Assembly (NCBI GenBank): GCA_014529385.2
Contig: CM043949.1
Span: 143,353,858 to 143,417,857, forward strand
Source: Adiantum capillus-veneris
Lineage: Eukaryota; Streptophyta; Polypodiopsida; Polypodiales; Pteridaceae
Direction of reading: 5' to 3'
DNA: 64,000 nt
Below the pieces are notes generated by a model that saw only the letters and a program-made list of their open reading frames with translations, did not search any database and was not told the DNA's origin. The translations under genes were made by a program, and so were the position numbers. The first letter of the stretch is position 1. Each line of letters begins with the position of its first letter. Positions 62,458 to 64,000 of this stretch are shown in pieces.

Positions 62458-62600
62458 AGTACCAAATTTGGTACTTTTTGGTACTGTTGAACTTGGGTGC
62501 ACGTCTGTCCACTATTACAATACCAATTTGGTACTTCTTGAACTTGTGATTTCGGATAGTCCTTATCACTTGTGCAATACAGTACCAAATTTGGTAGTTT
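62458..62600. repeat. Left arm of inverted repeat (ACCAAATTTGGTA family)
   Basis: AGTACCAAATTTGGTAC, then GTTGAACTTGGGTGCACG and TCCACTATTACA. The reverse complement occurs twice in tandem at 63838-63985. The motif ACCAAATTTGGTA is itself nearly palindromic and also occurs at 59080-59130. Confidence 0.8.
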
Positions 62601-62721
62601 TTGGACCAGTTTTCTGTTTTAGATATGATGTTTGCATTGTGTATTTGTCCCCACTCATTATGTTTGTTGGTGCTGTAGTAAGTTGGTGGCTAGACGAGAC
62701 ACCGGCAAGCACATTGTTGTA

Positions 62722-63520
62722 GCCTGATGTGGATGCTAGACGCGGGCGGAGGATTGTGCTTGATCTTAATGGCGTGCTACTAACCAGCTGCAGCGAAATC
62801 CTTGAGGAACTTGAGTGCCTGCCAAAGGAGCACACGCCATGGGTAGTCTATCTCCAAAAGAATGTAATTTGTCTTGTAAGGCCGGATGCGGAGTAGTTCA
62901 TCCTACGGCTTAAAGAGAAAGCCAACCTAGTGTTATGGTCCTGCTGTAGAAGGGAAAAACTGTTACACATGGTGAACGCGTGCTTCCCCAACCATAGAAG
63001 GCAAAAATATTTTGCAGGTAAAGCATGCCCGCTTTGAATGTTGTAGGACATAAGTTACGCATACCTCTAACCTCGTTTTTTGGCATTAGTAGATATTCTC
63101 TCCCAAGAGAACTGTGAAATATGGCGGCCCCGTATGTCGGAGGTGCCGGTTGTGCCCAAACACATGGGCGATAAGCCCGTTTTCCTGAAGAAGCTACGGA
63201 CGCTGTGGGCAAGGCACCCGAAGTACGATGCCAACAACACTATTCTTGTAGATGATTGTAGATACAAGTCTCTTAAAAATGACTATGAAAACTGTATGGA
63301 AATCCGATCATACGATCCCATGGTAGTAGGAACCGATTACCCGTTTTACTTGCTGGATTTTGTTTTGCCTTGGTTTCTCGGGTGGATAAGGGATCGGTAC
63401 CTAACAGCGTACACTCGCAAAAACCCAGTCTTTGACACTGAAGAGGATATTTCTGGGTACATTACTGATTACTTCATACAGATGGAGGGGTACTCCTATA
63501 AATTTGATCCCCTGAGGTAG
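62722..63520 (+). pseudogene. FCP1/NIF-like phosphatase domain exons
   Basis: After the acceptor ACATTGTTGTAG the frame reads RRGRRIVLDLNGVLLTSC, the position of the FCP1 DxDxT nucleophile loop, here DLNGV, so the second Asp is Asn. It continues with VRPDAE, a TAG at 62894-62896, FILRLKEKANLVLWSCC, and after a phase-1 intron (63018-63089) with DILSQENCEIW, KPVFLKKLRTLW and NNTILVDDCRYKSL, the second acidic motif. HAD-type family members remove phosphate from protein Ser or Thr. The Asp-to-Asn change and the stop argue against an active enzyme here. The protein ends at 63520. Confidence 0.75.
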
Positions 63521-63837
63521 CAGATTGCCATAATCATGTAAATAGTGGAATTTTGTAACCCGATACTATACATAATGGAAAACCACTTCTCTTGTTCAAA
63601 CTGTCTTGATATCTTGATCTCTACTGTTGAAACTTTTGACTAATTCTGTTGAAACGTCTTGGAGCTAACCAGGTTGCCCAACATTTTAATTTTTGAGGCA
63701 GATATTATCTATGTTTGGCATACCTTTCATGTTATCAACGTAGTTCTAGACATTGCTCAAGGTGGTCGTATCAAATACGAATAGACAAACTAAAAAATAC
63801 CAAGAAATAAAGTAAACCATAAGTGATACAGCAAGTT
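63521..63837. other. Gene-free stretch downstream of the FCP1-type gene
   Basis: AT-rich, probably the 3' flank of the gene. No clear polyadenylation signal or further gene is seen. Confidence 0.4.
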
Positions 63838-63985
63838 CAAGGAGTACCAAATTGTACCAAATTTGGTAATGTAATAGTGGACATGAGTGCACCCAAGTTC
63901 AACACAGTACCAAAAAGTACCAAATTTGGTACTGTAATAGTGGACCGACGTGCACCCAAGTTCAACAGTACCAGAAAGTAGAGAT
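63838..63985. repeat. Right arm of inverted repeat, tandem pair
   Basis: Two tandem ~75-bp units with GTACCAAATTTGGTA, GTAATAGTGGAC and GTGCACCCAAGTTCAACA, in reverse orientation to 62458-62600. With that arm they bracket the FCP1-type exons. Confidence 0.8.
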
Positions 63986-64000
63986 ACAGTGAGGAAAACT

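Larger units (their letters stand above)
58602..63520 (+). pseudogene. Multi-exon gene with FCP1/NIF-like C-terminus, damaged
   Basis: Collinear exons joined by GT-AG sites in matching phase suggest one gene: 58602-58767, 59269-60150, 61182 to about 61573, about 61666 to 62290 (with frame breaks), 62722-63017 and 63090-63520. The N-terminal part (MEEYPILTKFCYTAQELH onward) and a coiled-coil stretch (59780-60040) are unknown to me; a Cys/His cluster (CVACG, LECRH, then C and C) and an acidic Glu-rich region follow, then an FCP1/NIF-type phosphatase domain. Lesions are a frameshift near 59740, stops at 60043 and 60109, stops after 61446, a frameshift near 61875 and a TAG at 62894. It may be one decayed member of a repeated gene family; separate adjacent genes are the alternative. 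Confidence 0.6.

Overview
This is nuclear DNA from a plant, and almost all of it is transposable elements and simple repeats. The plant origin rests on several signs. There is a Ty3/gypsy element of the Tat type with two RNase H domains, two Ty1/copia elements, an L1-type LINE with a plant zf-RVT domain, two CACTA (En/Spm) elements of the Tnp2 class, small MITEs, and a captured gene fragment ending in a CaaX box like plant HIPP metal-binding proteins. The species cannot be fixed; the very long (AC)n, (CT)n and poly-C tracts and the unfamiliar gene family at the right end would fit a large repeat-rich genome such as a fern or lycophyte, but that is a guess.

Layout. 1-9761: (AC)n arrays, diverged direct repeats, and a 1.3-kb segment present twice (3833-5142 and 8432-9761). 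9762-13360: a 5'-truncated, broken copia element with its 3' LTR. 13585-13872: a MITE. 14923-34597: a nest. An old copia element (copia-2) is split by a young Ty3/gypsy Tat-type element (15033-27394, 2.7-kb near-identical LTRs, target duplication GTAC) and again by a decayed CACTA copy (about 28286-32214). 36063-36351: a Tourist-like MITE. 36365-41573: a minus-strand L1-type LINE with many stops. 43838-51999: a full-length CACTA element (TIR CACTACAAGAGG, target duplication CTT) with a six-exon Tnp2 transposase gene, a second Transposase_24-like gene, and a captured HIPP-like fragment. 52000-58100: 760-bp tandem repeats, then poly-C, (AC)n, poly-G and (CT)n tracts. 58602-63520: a multi-exon, damaged gene ending in an FCP1/NIF-like phosphatase domain, with introns full of minisatellites and flanked by inverted repeats.

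The most unusual object is the gypsy element. Between its primer-binding site and gag it carries four extra reading frames that form two pairs of diverged duplicates (A1/A2 of 70 and 72 residues, B1/B2 of about 184 and 152 residues). I do not recognise them. Both gag-PR-RT-RH-aRH and integrase are open, and the LTRs differ by only about three substitutions, so the cassette was carried by a recently mobile element. The second notable object is the HIPP-like fragment inside the CACTA element, bordered by direct repeats. I saw no rRNA, tRNA, CRISPR array or clearly intact host gene.
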